This document shows positions 51,969-60,841 of a stretch of 64,000 nt of DNA, piece after piece. The number at the start of each line of letters is the position of its first letter. Position 1 is the stretch's first letter. Under the pieces are notes generated by a model. It was given only the letters and a program-made list of their open reading frames with translations, was not told the origin of the DNA and made no database searches. This DNA is from Bog-159 sp049511415. GTDB lineage: Bacteria > Acidobacteriota > Terriglobia > Bryobacterales > Bryobacteraceae. The position numbers and the translations under genes are program-made. The DNA lies in the NCBI GenBank assembly GCA_049511415.1, contig JBEKYC010000038.1, positions 1 through 64,000 of the forward strand, read 5' to 3'.

Positions 51969-53411
51969 ATGACCCGCCCACGCGTCAGCCGTATCCTCCG
52001 CCTGCTGGCCGCGCAGGCCATCATCGTCCTGATCGTCGAATCTTACCGGTCGTTCCCCGTCAACCAGACCACCGTAGCGCTCTCGTTGCTGCTGGCCATA
52101 CTCGGCATTTCAGCCGGCTTCGGGCTCCTGGAGGCCACCATCGCCTCCTTTGTGGCGATGCTCGGGTTCAACTACTACTTCCTCCCGCCGATCGGCACGT
52201 TTGAAATCGACGACCCGCAAAACTGGGTCGCGCTGATCGCGTTCCTGATCACCGCCGTGATGGCCAGCCAGCTTTCCGCGCACGCCAAGCGCCGTGCGCG
52301 CGAGGCGGAAGCCCGCCGGCGCGAAGTCGAAGGCCTGTACGCCTTAAGCCAAAGCCTGCTCTTGAGCGGCAGCGCGCGTACCGCCAGTCAGGACCTGGTG
52401 GCGCGCGTCGTGAAAATCTTGGGTGTTAACACCGCCGCGTTTTACGCCAAACCCACGCTGGAGACTTTCCGTTGGGGCGTCGAGGATCCGCGCATCTCGG
52501 GCGATCAACTGCAGATTGACCGGGACGAGCCTTTTATCGACGCCGCCAACAGCCTGGCCATCATTCCGGTGCGGCTCGGTGGACAAGCGCTGGGCTATCT
52601 GGGCCTCTCGGGAAATCTGCCCACCGCGGCGGTGCGCAACGCGGTAGCCTACCTGGTGGCCATCGGCATCGAGCGGGCCCGCGCGCTGGAAGAGGCCAGC
52701 CACGCCGAGGCGGCGCGGCAGAGCGAAGTGCTGAAAAGCGCTCTATTGGACGCGCTGGCGCATGATTTCCGGACGCCCCTCACCTCCATCAAAGCCGCCG
52801 TCACCAGTATGCTGGGGCAGCCCCGCGCGGAGGCCGACCGCGAATTGATGACCATCATCAATGAAGAAGCCGACCGCCTGAACCGCCTGGTGGCCGAGGT
52901 GCTGGAGTTGGTTCGCATCGAGGCCGGCAAGCTGCATCTGGAAAAGAAGCCGCACAATGTCAGCGACATCATTCACTCCGTGCTCGAGGAGATGGATGCC
53001 TGGCTCCAAGGCCGCCCGGTGGAAGTGCGGCTGCCGAGCGCCCTGCCGGATACGGCGGTCGATTTCGACTTCATCCAACAGGTGCTGAAGCAACTCATCG
53101 ACAATGCCCTGAAATACTCCCCGCCGGGTTCGCCACTGACCATCTCCGCGCGCGCCGGCGAAGGCCGCGTAGTAGTGAGCGTGGCGGATCGCGGCAGCGG
53201 GATCGACGAACAGGAGCAATTGCTCGTTTTCGACAGGTTCTTCCGCGCCCGCGAACATCGCTTCCACGTGCCCGGCACCGGCATGGGTTTGGCCATCGCG
53301 AAAGGCATCGTGGAGGCGCACGGCGGCAAGATCTGGGTGACCAGCGAGCCGGGTCAGGGATCCGTCTTCAGTTTCTCCTTGCCCGTGTATCGTGGTGAAA
53401 TGGTGTCGTGA
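51969..53411 (+). CDS. KdpD-like membrane sensor histidine kinase (second copy)
   Basis: A 480-residue paralogue of the kinase at 9037. Both have a DUF4118 membrane domain with a conserved PP-[IV]-x-[ST]-F-x-IDDPQNWVA segment, a GAF-like domain and HisKA/HATPase. The phosphoacceptor is His265 in DALAHDFRTPLTS, and ATP-binding motifs NALKYSPP, DRGSGIDE and GTGMGLAIA follow. The N-terminal UspA/KdpD cytoplasmic region is missing. The regulator start overlaps its stop (GTGA). It follows glnE, so nitrogen signalling is an attractive but unproven idea. Confidence 0.93.
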   Translation: MTRPRVSRILRLLAAQAIIVLIVESYRSFPVNQTTVALSLLLAILGISAGFGLLEATIASFVAMLGFNYYFLPPIGTFEIDDPQNWVALIAFLITAVMASQLSAHAKRRAREAEARRREVEGLYALSQSLLLSGSARTASQDLVARVVKILGVNTAAFYAKPTLETFRWGVEDPRISGDQLQIDRDEPFIDAANSLAIIPVRLGGQALGYLGLSGNLPTAAVRNAVAYLVAIGIERARALEEASHAEAARQSEVLKSALLDALAHDFRTPLTSIKAAVTSMLGQPRAEADRELMTIINEEADRLNRLVAEVLELVRIEAGKLHLEKKPHNVSDIIHSVLEEMDAWLQGRPVEVRLPSALPDTAVDFDFIQQVLKQLIDNALKYSPPGSPLTISARAGEGRVVVSVADRGSGIDEQEQLLVFDRFFRAREHRFHVPGTGMGLAIAKGIVEAHGGKIWVTSEPGQGSVFSFSLPVYRGEMVS

Positions 53412-54115
53412 GTGCCGGAAAGATTCTCGTAGTGGATGACGACCCGCAGATTCGCCGCGTGATGCGCGCGACCCTGGTAGGTCACAAATACGAAGTGACC
53501 GAGGCCCGCAATGGCGAAGACGCGCTAGCGCGCTTCTCGGCCGAGTTGCCAGACCTGGTTCTGCTCGATATGAACATGCCGGGTCTCAATGGCCTGGAAA
53601 CCTGCCGGTATTTGCGATCGGGTTCCGAAGTCCCCATCGTGATTCTCTCCGTTCGCAATAGCGAAAAGGACAAAGTGGCGGCCCTTGACGCCGGCGCCGA
53701 CGATTACATCACCAAGCCTTTCGGCATGGAGGAACTCCTGGCCCGCATCCGCGCAGCGCTGCGCCGGGCCCCCACTTCACCGGAAACGGGTCCGCATTCC
53801 ATCCTCACTCCGGACCTGCAAATCGATTTTGACACCCGCCGCATCGTCGTCAAGGGCAAGGAGACGCGTCTGACCCCTAAAGAATTCGATCTGTTGCGCT
53901 ACCTGGTTTCGCAGGCAGGTAAGCCCGTTTCGCATCGCGAATTGCTGCAGGCGGTCTGGGGTCCGGATTACGGCGATGAACCGGAACATCTGCGCGTCTT
54001 TATTAACCAATTGCGCAAGAAGATCGAGCCCAATCCGGGCAATCCGAAGTACATACTGACCGAGCCGTGGGTGGGCTACCGCTTCGCGGCCAACCCTGCA
54101 AACGGCCCCACCTAA
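53408..54115 (+). CDS. OmpR/KdpE-family response regulator (second copy)
   Basis: The 235-residue regulator has a receiver with phosphoacceptor Asp54 (VLLDMNMPG), Lys in TKPFGMEE, and a winged-helix output domain (RLTPKEFDLLRYLV, VFINQLRKKIEP). The start is GTG overlapping the kinase stop by four bases. It is similar to the regulator at 8330, so the two systems came from one duplication, but each keeps its own kinase. No kdp pump gene is near either. Confidence 0.93.
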   Translation: MSAGKILVVDDDPQIRRVMRATLVGHKYEVTEARNGEDALARFSAELPDLVLLDMNMPGLNGLETCRYLRSGSEVPIVILSVRNSEKDKVAALDAGADDYITKPFGMEELLARIRAALRRAPTSPETGPHSILTPDLQIDFDTRRIVVKGKETRLTPKEFDLLRYLVSQAGKPVSHRELLQAVWGPDYGDEPEHLRVFINQLRKKIEPNPGNPKYILTEPWVGYRFAANPANGPT

Positions 54116-54127
54116 CCGTGAGGGCGC

Positions 54128-54325
54128 CTGAGCCGAATCGCTCCAGCCGCGTTGTTGCCGTTCATCCTGTGGTCGACTTTTTGGACCGTTGTACTGGTGG
54201 TGGTCCTTCAGTGCGTCCGCAAATTCTTTCGACTATGCCGGGACGTCGAAGAGATCAAGAATCTTCTGACGCGGCGCGGATCTGTCGAAAAGGATGGCGC
54301 AGAAGAGGGAAGGCTGGAGCCCTAG
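54128..54325 (+). CDS. Possible 65-residue single-pass membrane protein
   Basis: In the gap after the second regulator an open frame reads LSRIAPAALLPFILWSTFWT followed by VVLVVVLQCV and RKFFRLCRDVEEIKNLLTRR, ending in an acidic tail and a TAG stop. It has one strong membrane helix and an amphipathic C-terminal helix, which is unlikely by chance. There is no ATG, GTG or TTG before the membrane part; CTG at 54128 or TTG at 54152 would have to be used. It may be a small regulator of the adjacent kinase, but this is inference. A coincidental frame cannot be excluded. Confidence 0.4.
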   Translation: MSRIAPAALLPFILWSTFWTVVLVVVLQCVRKFFRLCRDVEEIKNLLTRRGSVEKDGAEEGRLEP

Positions 54326-54383
54326 CCGCTACCGAAGGATGAGGCATCTTCCGGAACAAGCATGTCCCCGCCGGCGCCGGGAT

Positions 54384-54680
54384 TCATTGCTTCTCTTCGG
54401 ACGCCGCCTCGGCTTCGACGGCTGCCGCGGGGCCGGCGGCCTGAGCCTCCGCCAGCACACGCTGCGCCTCCGCCAGATTTTCCCGCGGAACCCGCACCTC
54501 GAAGGCCAGCACTGGAATTGTGCTGGGGCCAACCATCACGGAAGGAATGCCGCTGGCCTCCATAATGCCATGGATCGCCATGGCTTCCATTTCCCCATCA
54601 TGGTTCGATGAACTGAACAGCGTCACCGTATCCAGCTCGTGCGATGCGTCCGGAGACTGGTCCTCGGTTTCTGGCTCCAT
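54384..54680 (-). CDS. DUF2007-like small protein
   Basis: The 98-residue product has a GlnB-like ferredoxin-fold core (TVTLFSSSNHDGEMEAMAIHG, EASGIPSVMVG, FEVRVPRENLAEAQRVLAEA) as in the DUF2007 family, called putative signal-transducing proteins. The acidic tail is Glu/Ala-rich. Its function is unknown. It is convergent with the second two-component system and followed upstream by the DinB-like gene on the same strand. Confidence 0.75.
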   Translation of the reverse strand: MEPETEDQSPDASHELDTVTLFSSSNHDGEMEAMAIHGIMEASGIPSVMVGPSTIPVLAFEVRVPRENLAEAQRVLAEAQAAGPAAAVEAEAASEEKQ

Positions 54681-54707
54681 GCTTCCAGCATAACGCAGCC
54701 GGGTAGC

Positions 54708-55211
54708 CTACATCGGCTCATCCGCGGACGGACCGTAGATCGATGGCACCGGCACATCATTCAACCGCAGATAAACGGTCAGTTGCGCCCGGTGGTGGAT
54801 GCAATGGTTCATCACAAACCCGCGGATACAGGCTATGCGCGGCATGCTGAAAAGGGTTTGTCCGCCTGCCAGAAGCGACCAGGGCGCCGCGAATTGCTGG
54901 TCCGTGCCGGCGGCCAGCGCCGCGCGCGCCGCAACCACGTTCTTATCGAACTTCGCCAGCAGCTCCGCGGTCGTCGCCAGCGGCTCCTCTTTGTACGGCG
55001 GCGCTCCCGGGGGCGCTACGTCAAACGAGTCCTTTTCCATGGTGTCCGCCGTCCAGCCCGTCATGTTGACGATATGCGTGGCCAGTGCCCCCATGGCGAA
55101 TGACTTCGGGTGCGGCTGCCAGCCGAATTTGTCCTCCGGGCAGCGCTCCAGGACCTTCCGCGTGTTGGCCATTTCGTGATCGAACTCCTGTAAAAGGGCT
55201 TCGCTGATCAT
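54708..55211 (-). CDS. DinB-family protein
   Basis: A 167-residue four-helix-bundle protein. The likely metal-binding histidines are in LATHIVNMTGW and MNHCIHHRAQLTVYLRL, as in DinB/YfiT-like metalloenzymes, many of which are thiol-dependent transferases. The start at ATG 55211 has GGAGG upstream. It is not linked in operon to a detoxification gene here. Substrate unknown. Confidence 0.9.
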   Translation of the reverse strand: MISEALLQEFDHEMANTRKVLERCPEDKFGWQPHPKSFAMGALATHIVNMTGWTADTMEKDSFDVAPPGAPPYKEEPLATTAELLAKFDKNVVAARAALAAGTDQQFAAPWSLLAGGQTLFSMPRIACIRGFVMNHCIHHRAQLTVYLRLNDVPVPSIYGPSADEPM

Positions 55212-55315
55212 TTGGGTAATACCTCCATCGGTCAGTTTCGCCTTTTATTCGCTATCTGTCAAGCTGAGAGTTGTAAATTGTCAACTTCCGCCGAAACGAG
55301 GATGGCTCGGTTTAT

Positions 55316-57412
55316 TCAATACGCCAGCACCCGCTCCATTTCGGCCACCAGGTCCTCGACTTGCGGCAGGATCGCGTTTTCCACCTGCGGCTGATAGGCT
55401 ACCCAGGTGTCCAGGGCGGCGACGCGGCGGACGGGGGCGTCCAGGCGATCGAATAACTCGTCGGCGATGCGGGCGGCGATCTCGGCGGCATAGCCGAATG
55501 ACAGAGTATCTTCGTGCGCGATCACCACGCGGTTGGTCTTCTCGACCGAAGTGCGGATCGCCGGCCAGTCGAACGGCGCGAGGGAACGTAGGTCGATCAC
55601 TTCGATGCTGATGTCCGGATTCTTGCGCTCGACCAGCATGGCGGCCTGCTGGGATTTCTGCACCAGAGCGCCGTAGGTAATCACCGAAAGGTCGCGGCCG
55701 GGCTTGACGATGTGGGCGCAGCCGAAGGGGATTGTGAAATCCTCGCCGGGATGGGGCGAACGGTTGTACGGCTCGCGATAGAGTCGCTTGTGTTCCAGGA
55801 ACATCACCGGATCGTCGCAGCGTATGGCGGTGCGCAGCAGTCCGCAGGCATCCAGCGCATTCGACGGCATGACTACGCGCAGGCCGGGCAGATGCGTGAA
55901 CGCGACTTCGCCGCACTGGCTGTGATAAATTGCGCCACCGTTCAGATAGCCGCCGATGGGGACGCGCAGGACGAAGGGACAGGCGAAGGCGCCGTTGGAG
56001 CGCCAGCGCATGGTGGCCATTTCGTCGCGGATCTGCATCATGGCGGGCCAGATGTAATCGAAGAACTGGATTTCGGCGACGGGCTTCAAGCCGCGCAGGG
56101 CCATGCCAATGGCGCGCCCCACGATGGCGGCTTCAGCGAGCGGGGTGTTGAAGGCGCGCTCGGCGCCGAACTCGCTCTGCAATCCGTGGGTGACTTTGAA
56201 GACGCCGCCTTTGCCCTTCACCTCAGCCAGATTCGCGGCGCGGCTGCAATCGGCCACATCTTCGCCGAAGGCCACCACGCGCGGGTCGCGGCGCATTTCC
56301 TCATGCAGAGTGGCGTTCAGCAGATCGACCATGGTCTTAGGCTCGCCGTGGAAACGGGGCGGCGCGCTGAACTCCTCGGCGGTGGGATCGATTTTGTCCG
56401 AATACAGGCGCCGCAGGGCCGAATCGCGGGGGGCCGGCTCGGCGTGGAGCGCATCCTGCGCGGCGTCGTGAACTTCGCGATCCACCTCCAGCTCAATGCG
56501 GCGCAGCGCGTTCTGATCGAGAATGCCTTCTGCGAGAAGGAACTTGGGGAAGCCGGTGAGCGGGTCGCGCTGCTGTTCCGTCTGGCGTTCGGCGGCGGTC
56601 TTGTACAGGCGCTCATCATCGGAAAGCGAATGCGAATACGGCCGGACTACGTGGGCATGCACCAGGGCCGGTCCTTGCCCGGCGCGGCAGTAGGCCGCGG
56701 CGGATTGCAAGGCTGCGTAGGAGGCCAGGAAATCGCAGCCATCCACCTCCTGCCGGTAGAGCGATGGAAAGCCGGAGACGAGCGCGGAAATATTGGATCC
56801 GGCGGTCTGGCATTCGACGGGAACGGAGATGGCGTAGCCGTTGTCCTCGATCAAATATAGGAGCGGCAGGCGGTTCAGGCAGGCGGCGTTGAGCGATTCC
56901 CAGAATTCGCCTTCGCTGGTGGCGCCCTCGCCGCTGGCCACCAGGGTGACAGCATCGCCTTCCGGCGACAGGCGGCGATTGGCGTCGGCGCATCCGACGG
57001 CATGCAGGAACTGGGTTCCGGTGCAAGAGGATGACGAAACAATATTGAAGCGTGAATCTCCCCAGTGGGAGGGCATCTGGCGGCCGCCGGACGCCGGATC
57101 GTCCGCCGCGCCTACCGATTGCAGCAGCATCTCGTATGGCGACACACCCAGCGTGAGCGAAAGCGCGCGATCCCGATAGTAGGGAAAGATCCAGTCATGC
57201 CCGGAGCGCAGGCACATGCCGGCGGCCACTTGCACGGCTTCGTGACCGGCGCCGCTGATCTGGAAGAAGATGCGGTTCTGGCGTTTTAGGACGATTTCGC
57301 GGTCGTCTAAACGGCGGGCCGTCTGCATGATGCGAAAAGCGTGGATGAGTTGATCGGGGTCCAGGCCGTGCCATTTGTCAATGGCCGGCGCAACGGTGGT
57401 GACGGTGGCCAA
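55316..57412 (-). CDS. Fused E1 alpha-beta component of a 2-oxoacid dehydrogenase
   Basis: The 698-residue protein joins the E1 alpha and beta subunits in one chain. The alpha half has the thiamine-diphosphate motif GEGATSEGEFWE...LIEDN, and the beta half (from about residue 365) has LNATLHEEMRRDPRVVAFGEDV, GGYLNGGAIYHSQCGEVAF and the C-terminal transketolase domain. Fused E1 enzymes act in branched-chain 2-oxoacid or pyruvate dehydrogenase complexes. No E2 or E3 gene is in the window. The start is TTG at 57412, supported by GGGGAGG eight bases before. It lies 20 bases after the membrane spermidine-synthase-like gene. Confidence 0.93.
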   Translation of the reverse strand: MATVTTVAPAIDKWHGLDPDQLIHAFRIMQTARRLDDREIVLKRQNRIFFQISGAGHEAVQVAAGMCLRSGHDWIFPYYRDRALSLTLGVSPYEMLLQSVGAADDPASGGRQMPSHWGDSRFNIVSSSSCTGTQFLHAVGCADANRRLSPEGDAVTLVASGEGATSEGEFWESLNAACLNRLPLLYLIEDNGYAISVPVECQTAGSNISALVSGFPSLYRQEVDGCDFLASYAALQSAAAYCRAGQGPALVHAHVVRPYSHSLSDDERLYKTAAERQTEQQRDPLTGFPKFLLAEGILDQNALRRIELEVDREVHDAAQDALHAEPAPRDSALRRLYSDKIDPTAEEFSAPPRFHGEPKTMVDLLNATLHEEMRRDPRVVAFGEDVADCSRAANLAEVKGKGGVFKVTHGLQSEFGAERAFNTPLAEAAIVGRAIGMALRGLKPVAEIQFFDYIWPAMMQIRDEMATMRWRSNGAFACPFVLRVPIGGYLNGGAIYHSQCGEVAFTHLPGLRVVMPSNALDACGLLRTAIRCDDPVMFLEHKRLYREPYNRSPHPGEDFTIPFGCAHIVKPGRDLSVITYGALVQKSQQAAMLVERKNPDISIEVIDLRSLAPFDWPAIRTSVEKTNRVVIAHEDTLSFGYAAEIAARIADELFDRLDAPVRRVAALDTWVAYQPQVENAILPQVEDLVAEMERVLAY

Positions 57413-57432
57413 ACGGAATCCTCCCCTACCTG

Positions 57433-59802
57433 TCAGTGTAACGGAGCTTGCACTAATGGAACAGCACTTACGTCGGAATTTTGGCGCACACTTGCGGTGC
57501 GCATCACGACCACCAAGGCGGCCAGATAGAGCAGGCCGCCGGCCAGCAGTGTCTGCACGAGCCCCGTATAAATGGCGCAGACCAGCGCCGCGACGGAGCC
57601 CAAGACGCTGGCGGCGGCATTGAGGGACCAAGCCCAACGCACCGACGGTCTGTGCCATTCCTCCAGGCGTTTCAAGCCGGCCGGGAATGGCATTCCCATC
57701 ACGAATCCGGCGGGGGCGATGAGCAGCGCCGTAATGACGCATTTCAACGGGAGGGGCAATCCCACGCCGGCCGCGAGCAGAGGCGTGACAACCGCGGCGA
57801 GCAGGGCTACCAGCAGAGCTACCAAGCCGAGGACCCGATAGAGCCGGCGATCGTGCTTCCCTATAAAGCGCCGGCTGGCATAGCTGCCCAGGCCGCTCGA
57901 AACCAGCATGGAAAAGATGACCACGGTGAGTGCGTAAGTGGGATGACCGAGGAACAGCACGAACTTCTGGATGAGGGCCACTTCGATGAGAATGTAGCCC
58001 GCGCCGATACAGAGGAAATAAAAAAGAAACGTGAGAACGCCTTTCTGACGCGGCAGGCGCGCGCCCAGCACCATGGGCGGCAGGGCCAGGATGATGGCGG
58101 TGGCGAGCAGGCTGATGGCCAGCAGGGCATAGAGTAGCGGCACAGCTTTGTTGATCTTGTAATCCGCCGAGCGGCGCGGCGCGCTGGACAGAAACGCCAG
58201 AATATCGCGCGGCTGCACGGTATAGAAGAAGAAGGGCTGGTTGTCGGTGACGGGCGAGATGTCGTATTGGTAGTTGCGCTGGTAACCAGTGGGGTCGGCG
58301 CTGCGCAGCAGATCGCTGAACTGGCCGGGGATGCGCTCGTCGGGAAGATAGATGGGCTGCATGCTGGAGGCGGCCATGGCGGCTCGGGCACGGTCCAGAT
58401 CGGCGGGGGAGAACGGCCGACGGGCGATGAGCACGGTATCTTGCGCGCCCCAGCCCACAGTCGAGCCTTCGCGCCCCACGATGATGTGCCGCCATGGTTG
58501 GGGCTCGCCAAGCTGGTTCAGCGCCGCCATAGCGAGCGACACCAGGCGGAGGGATTCGCGCGGCGGATCCAGGCCCCAGCGGGTGAAGGCGGCCATGCCG
58601 TCGTCGGTAACGTGCAGGAGGTAATCCCGCAGGGCGTCGGTGGTGTAGAGATTGTTTTCCGAAAGGGCGAAGGCGCCGGCGGCGGTGGACGCCCAGGTGT
58701 CCACCAGGGTGGCCTGGAGCACCTGGTATTTCTGCGAACTGCGGCGCACGAAACTGCGGCCGTCTTCGACGAAGATATGCACGTCCGGACGGAGATAGAT
58801 GCCGCGGCTCTGGGCCACGAAGCGGTCGCGCATGACCGTATTGGCGATGATGGGATTGATCTCGACACCCGTGATGTCGTGACTGCCGGAGGCCAGCGCG
58901 CGAGCCACATCCCAGCCGCCGCCTGGTCCGATGATCAAGGCTTTGGCGCCGGGGCGCACGGCGTAGGGTAGGGCGGGACCCTGTTCCAGGAGCTCGTGGC
59001 GTTCACGCGGCGTCAGGTGTTCGAAATCGAAGCTGGCGATGCCGGTAGAGGCGTCAGCGTCGATGAAGATTGAGTAGTTACGGACGGCGATGCGCGAGAA
59101 GCTGTTCCACTGGACGAATTCTTCTTTTTTAAGCTTCTGGCCCTTGGCATAGCGGATGGCGATAATGTCGTTGGCGCTATTGTAAAAAGCGAAGGCAAAC
59201 AGGGCCAGGGCCAGGGCCACGGCCGTTGCGCGCAGGCGGCGGGATCCGGCCATGTTGTGCCAGATGGCGCCGGCCGCGGCGAAAAAGACCGCCACGAAGA
59301 ACACCGTGCTGATGCCGCCGAAGTTATTGAGGAAGGGAACCAGCAGGAGGCATCCGGCGGAGGCGCCCACAAGGTCGAAGAAATAGACGCGGTCGATGCG
59401 TTCCACGGTCTCGGAGATGGCTAGGGAGACGATCGCACCGGAAATGAAGAAAGGCAGCGAAGTCGCGAAATAGACGGCTGTCAGGCCCCATGCTCCGGGC
59501 TCTTCTTTCTGGGAGACGACTACGGCCAGTGCCACAACGACCAGCAGGCCGTTGGCCATGCTGAGGTAGCCGAGCTTCTTGAAGAGGGGCATCCGCCAGC
59601 CGGCCACGACGTACGAGAAAACACCGCCGACACCCATGCCGAATAACGCGATCGAGATGGCCAGGAAGGCGAAGTGATAGTAGAAAACGACGGAGAAGAG
59701 TCGGGTGAGAGACAGTTCCAGCAGCAGGGTAGCCAGCGTCGTCAGCGCCACCCCTAGATAAAGGTGCGGCCAAGGGATGGGGGTTCGGGAAGCAGACGGC
59801 AA
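57433..59802 (-). CDS. Membrane protein with spermidine-synthase-like methyltransferase-fold domain
   Basis: A 789-residue protein with six N-terminal membrane helices (1-215), a Rossmann-like cytoplasmic or periplasmic domain at 255-500 and about seven C-terminal helices (545-770). The Rossmann domain has ALIIGPGGGWDVARALASG, ITGVEINPII and VEDGRSFVRRSS, the binding site used by spermidine synthases for decarboxylated SAM. Catalytic Asp residues cannot be placed with confidence. Such membrane aminopropyltransferase-like proteins are widespread but poorly understood. The start is TTG, with a TAGAAT -10 ending six bases upstream and no Shine-Dalgarno. Confidence 0.8.
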   Translation of the reverse strand: MPSASRTPIPWPHLYLGVALTTLATLLLELSLTRLFSVVFYYHFAFLAISIALFGMGVGGVFSYVVAGWRMPLFKKLGYLSMANGLLVVVALAVVVSQKEEPGAWGLTAVYFATSLPFFISGAIVSLAISETVERIDRVYFFDLVGASAGCLLLVPFLNNFGGISTVFFVAVFFAAAGAIWHNMAGSRRLRATAVALALALFAFAFYNSANDIIAIRYAKGQKLKKEEFVQWNSFSRIAVRNYSIFIDADASTGIASFDFEHLTPRERHELLEQGPALPYAVRPGAKALIIGPGGGWDVARALASGSHDITGVEINPIIANTVMRDRFVAQSRGIYLRPDVHIFVEDGRSFVRRSSQKYQVLQATLVDTWASTAAGAFALSENNLYTTDALRDYLLHVTDDGMAAFTRWGLDPPRESLRLVSLAMAALNQLGEPQPWRHIIVGREGSTVGWGAQDTVLIARRPFSPADLDRARAAMAASSMQPIYLPDERIPGQFSDLLRSADPTGYQRNYQYDISPVTDNQPFFFYTVQPRDILAFLSSAPRRSADYKINKAVPLLYALLAISLLATAIILALPPMVLGARLPRQKGVLTFLFYFLCIGAGYILIEVALIQKFVLFLGHPTYALTVVIFSMLVSSGLGSYASRRFIGKHDRRLYRVLGLVALLVALLAAVVTPLLAAGVGLPLPLKCVITALLIAPAGFVMGMPFPAGLKRLEEWHRPSVRWAWSLNAAASVLGSVAALVCAIYTGLVQTLLAGGLLYLAALVVVMRTASVRQNSDVSAVPLVQAPLH

Positions 59803-59808
59803 GAGACT

Positions 59809-59814
59809 ATTCTA
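59809..59814 (-). promoter_or_regulatory. -10 element six bases upstream of a TTG start
   Basis: TAGAAT on the minus strand is separated by six bases (59803-59808) from the TTG at 59802. Transcription would start at the T of the codon. Confidence 0.55.
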
Positions 59815-59857
59815 AGCCGGTTTGCCGTCGGTTGCTTGGAGCCAATCGGGGCTGTCG

Positions 59858-60088
59858 TCAGGCCTTGCGATTGACGAAGTGGCGATACGCTTTGTAGCCG
59901 AAGAAGAAGGCCAGCGCGCCTGCGGCCGCGCCTACGCCGATCGCGAGGCTGGCGGATATGCCCGTCACATTTCCGGTCGCGGCGGCCAATTCCAGCACGC
60001 CCACAGTGGCGCCGCCGTAGCCGCCAACGCCCGCTCCGACACTGGTCACTGCGGCCGTTTCGATCTTCTCTTTGTCGCCGGTTTCCAT
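59858..60088 (-). CDS. Small Gly-rich membrane protein
   Basis: The 76-residue protein contains two closely spaced Gly/Ala-rich hydrophobic segments (SVGAGVGGYGGATVGVLELA and SASLAIGVGAAAGALAFFFG) and a basic end (YKAYRHFVNRKA). This is a glycine-zipper type of membrane protein. No family is recognised. The start at ATG 60088 has GAGAAA upstream. Its coding likelihood rests on length, composition and the absence of another gene in the interval. Confidence 0.55.
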   Translation of the reverse strand: METGDKEKIETAAVTSVGAGVGGYGGATVGVLELAAATGNVTGISASLAIGVGAAAGALAFFFGYKAYRHFVNRKA

Positions 60089-60243
60089 GGTGTTTCTCGC
60101 TGAGCCATCCCGAAAACCTCATTGTACGACGGGGCGTCGAGATCTGACCCAAGAACTTCGCGCGGGCGGCGGCATCGGGAGAAGGCCTTAGTACTAATTC
60201 CCTGGATCCCACGAAATGCGTCCCCCGCCCTGCGGCCGGTGGC

Positions 60244-60600
60244 TTGATGCGCCTGGATTACGCGCATCGGCACATCGTAATCTACGATAGCGCCGCCCAG
60301 TCTTTCAGGACTATTCCGTATACGCCGCTCGAAGAGCGCCGGGATGTTGGAAAGAATCCCGGACTTCCAGCCATCGACCGGGTGAACCGAACCAACACAA
60401 TCTACGCCGCGGCTGAGCACGGGCTCCTTAAATTCGCAGCTTCTGACGACCTTCCGGCTTTGCCTGCCAGCACTTGGCGGACGGGAGATGTCGTGCGCTA
60501 CTACAACTAGGACCGCGCGCAGGTGCTGCGGCTGATGAACGTGACCAAGACGGACCTCCAAGAGCAGCTAGGCGCCACCCAGCCGCGGCGGAATATCTAG
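60244..60600 (+). pseudogene. Possible decayed gene with an in-frame TAG
   Basis: Starting at TTG-ATG (60244) a frame gives MMRLDYAHRHIVIYDSAAQS and ends at TAG 60508-60510 after DVVRYYN. The same frame continues for 29 more codons as DRAQVLRLMNVTKTDLQEQL to a second stop at 60600, and this downstream piece looks like a helix-turn-helix (NVTKTDLQ). A single base change may have split an older gene, or the downstream piece is unrelated. No family is recognised. Confidence 0.4.
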
Positions 60601-60841
60601 CCAATTAGTTCTAGCAGTAACTGGCCAAACGTATCCCCTGGCGATCATAAATCCGTTTTTAGCGACATCGCAAAAGCCATAAGACGGCCCATGTGAAAAA
60701 CCCGGGGCCAACGGACGTATATATCAATCGCCGGGCCCGTTAGCGAGAAATCGATGGCGGCGTCCGAGGGGCAGTATCAGTCACGCTGGCATAAATGCAA
60801 TGATGTACACTTGAATACTCGGTGGGAAAAGGAGGCGCCCC
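60601..60841. other. Intergenic stretch upstream of the FHA gene
   Basis: About 240 bases with no protein-like frame. It ends in AAGGAGG before the FHA gene's start and contains several AT-rich stretches (such as TATATATC at 60719) that could be promoter parts. I could not assign a promoter. Confidence 0.4.

Noticed and set aside
60787..60799. Sigma-54-like TGGCATAAATGCA upstream of the FHA gene
   Set aside because: The spacing between GG and GC is two bases shorter than needed for a -24/-12 promoter.
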